The notes under the pieces are model-generated. The model saw only the letters and a program-made list of their open reading frames with translations, had not been told where the DNA came from and did no database searches. The translations under genes were made by a program, and so were the position numbers. Positions 7,811-9,089 of a stretch of 9,089 bases of DNA are shown here, piece after piece. Origin of the DNA: Lentisphaeria bacterium (lineage in GTDB: Bacteria > Verrucomicrobiota > Lentisphaeria > Victivallales > GWF2-50-93); contig JAGVIF010000479.1 of assembly GCA_020056205.1 (NCBI GenBank), forward strand, positions 1 through 9,089. The letters are read 5' to 3'. Positions within the stretch are counted from its first letter, which is position 1. Each line of letters starts with the position of its first letter.

Positions 7811-9089
7811 TTTTAACCTCGACGCGGAAAACTGTTTCATCGGGGCATTGTCGGTTGAAGTTCTTGCATACGAATCAACCGCAACTCTCGAAACAGCCGG
7901 TAAACTCGAGCCCTTGCGTTGCGGCAGATCTTTTACACTCTCCACATCTGTGAAAAACTCCGGAGAAAATAGTATTCATCTGAATCTTGTCAGAATCACC
8001 CTCGACACAAGAAATTTGAATTTGAACGCCTCGCGCGTCCTTGCCGGAAGCTCGCGAATGGGAGAACCTCTCAAACGCTATTTCCCCGCCGATACGCCGT
8101 TTGATATCACCAGCGAGATATTTCTGCTCATAAGAAGAGAAATATCCGACTATATTTTCGCCGGGTTTCTCACTTGGAAAACATTCCTTGGCAACTTTAT
8201 CATGAAGGACGGCGTAATCATCGTCCATTTCCATGGCGACAACAAACTTCTCCCCCCCGGAGCCGAAGTTTCTCTCGAACAGATTATCCTTATGAGATGC
8301 GGAGACTGGCAGGAAATACTGGATTATTATGCGGATAAACTTAGAACGGTGAACAACGTCTTCATCAGGGATTGCGTATGGAAAGGATGGGGCAGCTTCG
8401 ACTACTACGGCGTTGATATTTGCGAGCGCCGGATCATTGAAAACTTAAATGAATTAAAACGGCTCGGAGTTCCCGCGAATCTTGTCCAGATTGATGACGG
8501 ATACCAGCCTTTATGCGGAGACTGGCTCGACGTGAAAAAAGATGAATTCCCCGGCGGAATGCGGCATCTGACACGAAAAATTGAGGATGCCGGGTACGTG
8601 CCGGGCATATGGATAGCCCCCTTTTACGCGCACAAAGACTCGCGTCTCGCAAAAGAGCATCCCGACTGGTTTCTAAAAACCGACAAAGGCGAATGGCTCG
8701 ATGTCGCGCTCCCTAATATTATTCTTGACTATTCCCGCGGCGATGTCCGGGAATGGCTTAAAGGCATTCTCTCAACAATGAAGAATGAATGGCGGATGAA
8801 ATATTTCAAAATAGATTTTCTGTGTTCAGGGCTGGAACCCTGCGCCGGCTCTGCCGACGGAGTCACGCCTCTTGAAAGATTCCGCCTCTGTCTTGACACA
8901 ATAAGAAGCTCGCTCGGAAACGACGCCTATATCGTTGGCTGTTCGGCAACGTTCGGTCCCTGTATCGGATTTGTGGATGGTATGCGCGCGGGCGCCGATA
9001 TCAATCCCAATTTCCCATCCGTGAAAAAAACTTTCACGGATGATGCGGGCAACTGCTTCTTCCACAAAAAGATATATAACTGTGATCCC
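7785..9089 (+). CDS. GH36-like alpha-galactosidase, 3' end outside the window
   Basis: A glycoside hydrolase of the melibiase type, expected to release terminal alpha-linked galactose from oligosaccharides. The window holds 435 codons with no stop. Residues 1 to about 190 look like the beta-rich N-terminal domain of GH36. The barrel follows with [12 protein letters not shown] (from 198), QIDDGYQ (D237-D238), FPGGM, GIWIAPF and EHPDWFLK. D344 in KYFKIDFL is the likely nucleophile, and D405 in [13 protein letters not shown] the likely acid/base. There is no signal peptide, so it is probably cytoplasmic and acts on imported sugars. The ATG at 7785 overlaps kbl by 26 bases behind a weak AAAGAAG; ATG 7800 is an alternative but has no SD. 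Raffinose-synthase-like or alpha-N-acetylgalactosaminidase specificity is not excluded. Confidence 0.85.
   Translation, partial: MNYQFMAINFNLDAENCFIGALSVEVLAYESTATLETAGKLEPLRCGRSFTLSTSVKNSGENSIHLNLVRITLDTRNLNLNASRVLAGSSRMGEPLKRYFPADTPFDITSEIFLLIRREISDYIFAGFLTWKTFLGNFIMKDGVIIVHFHGDNKLLPPGAEVSLEQIILMRCGDWQEILDYYADKLRTVNNVFIRDCVWKGWGSFDYYGVDICERRIIENLNELKRLGVPANLVQIDDGYQPLCGDWLDVKKDEFPGGMRHLTRKIEDAGYVPGIWIAPFYAHKDSRLAKEHPDWFLKTDKGEWLDVALPNIILDYSRGDVREWLKGILSTMKNEWRMKYFKIDFLCSGLEPCAGSADGVTPLERFRLCLDTIRSSLGNDAYIVGCSATFGPCIGFVDGMRAGADINPNFPSVKKTFTDDAGNCFFHKKIYNCDP

Overview
The window (9089 bp, moderate GC) looks like bacterial chromosome from an uncultured or environmental lineage. GyrB is 831 residues and carries the long insertion between its TOPRIM core and tail. 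Its sequence, plus a cytoplasmic GH36-like glycosidase and a Tdh/Kbl pair, would fit the PVC group (Lentisphaerota/Kiritimatiellota-like). That placement is from memory of sequence style, not from a search, and is weak.

Layout. Positions 1-192 hold no convincing gene, but contain a short direct repeat, a 9-bp-arm hairpin and a possible terminator. Positions 193-1631 (minus strand) are an AbiE-type toxin-antitoxin (TA) operon: abiEi-like antitoxin and abiEii-like nucleotidyltransferase toxin, joined by an ATGA overlap, with a recognisable promoter that would give a nearly leaderless message. Positions 1706-4201 (minus strand) are a complete gyrB. Positions 4202-4458 are a divergent control region with an extended -10 element, two inverted repeats and a 12-bp direct repeat spaced 22 bp. 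On the plus strand follow a decayed small gene (4459-4822), an MntA-HepT (MNT-HEPN) TA pair (4819-5512) and a tiny leftover ORF. A tightly packed operon closes the window: tdh (threonine 3-dehydrogenase), kbl (glycine C-acetyltransferase) and the first 435 codons of a GH36-like alpha-galactosidase that overlaps kbl by 26 bp and runs off the window end.

How the genes work together. Tdh and Kbl catalyse consecutive steps: threonine to 2-amino-3-ketobutyrate, then to glycine plus acetyl-CoA. The overlapping glycosidase implies co-expression of amino-acid and galactoside catabolism, an uncommon pairing. Two nucleotidyltransferase-based TA modules flank gyrB. In AbiE the nucleotidyltransferase is the toxin; in MntA-HepT it is the antitoxin.

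Most noteworthy are the decayed first gene of the MntA-HepT operon, with its coding signal split over three frames and one in-frame stop; a similar C-terminal/Shine-Dalgarno (SD)/start junction at three TA gene ends; and the tdh-kbl-GH36 coupling. I saw no clear new system. The best candidate for something undescribed is the three-gene form of the MntA-HepT operon, of which this copy seems to be a damaged version.
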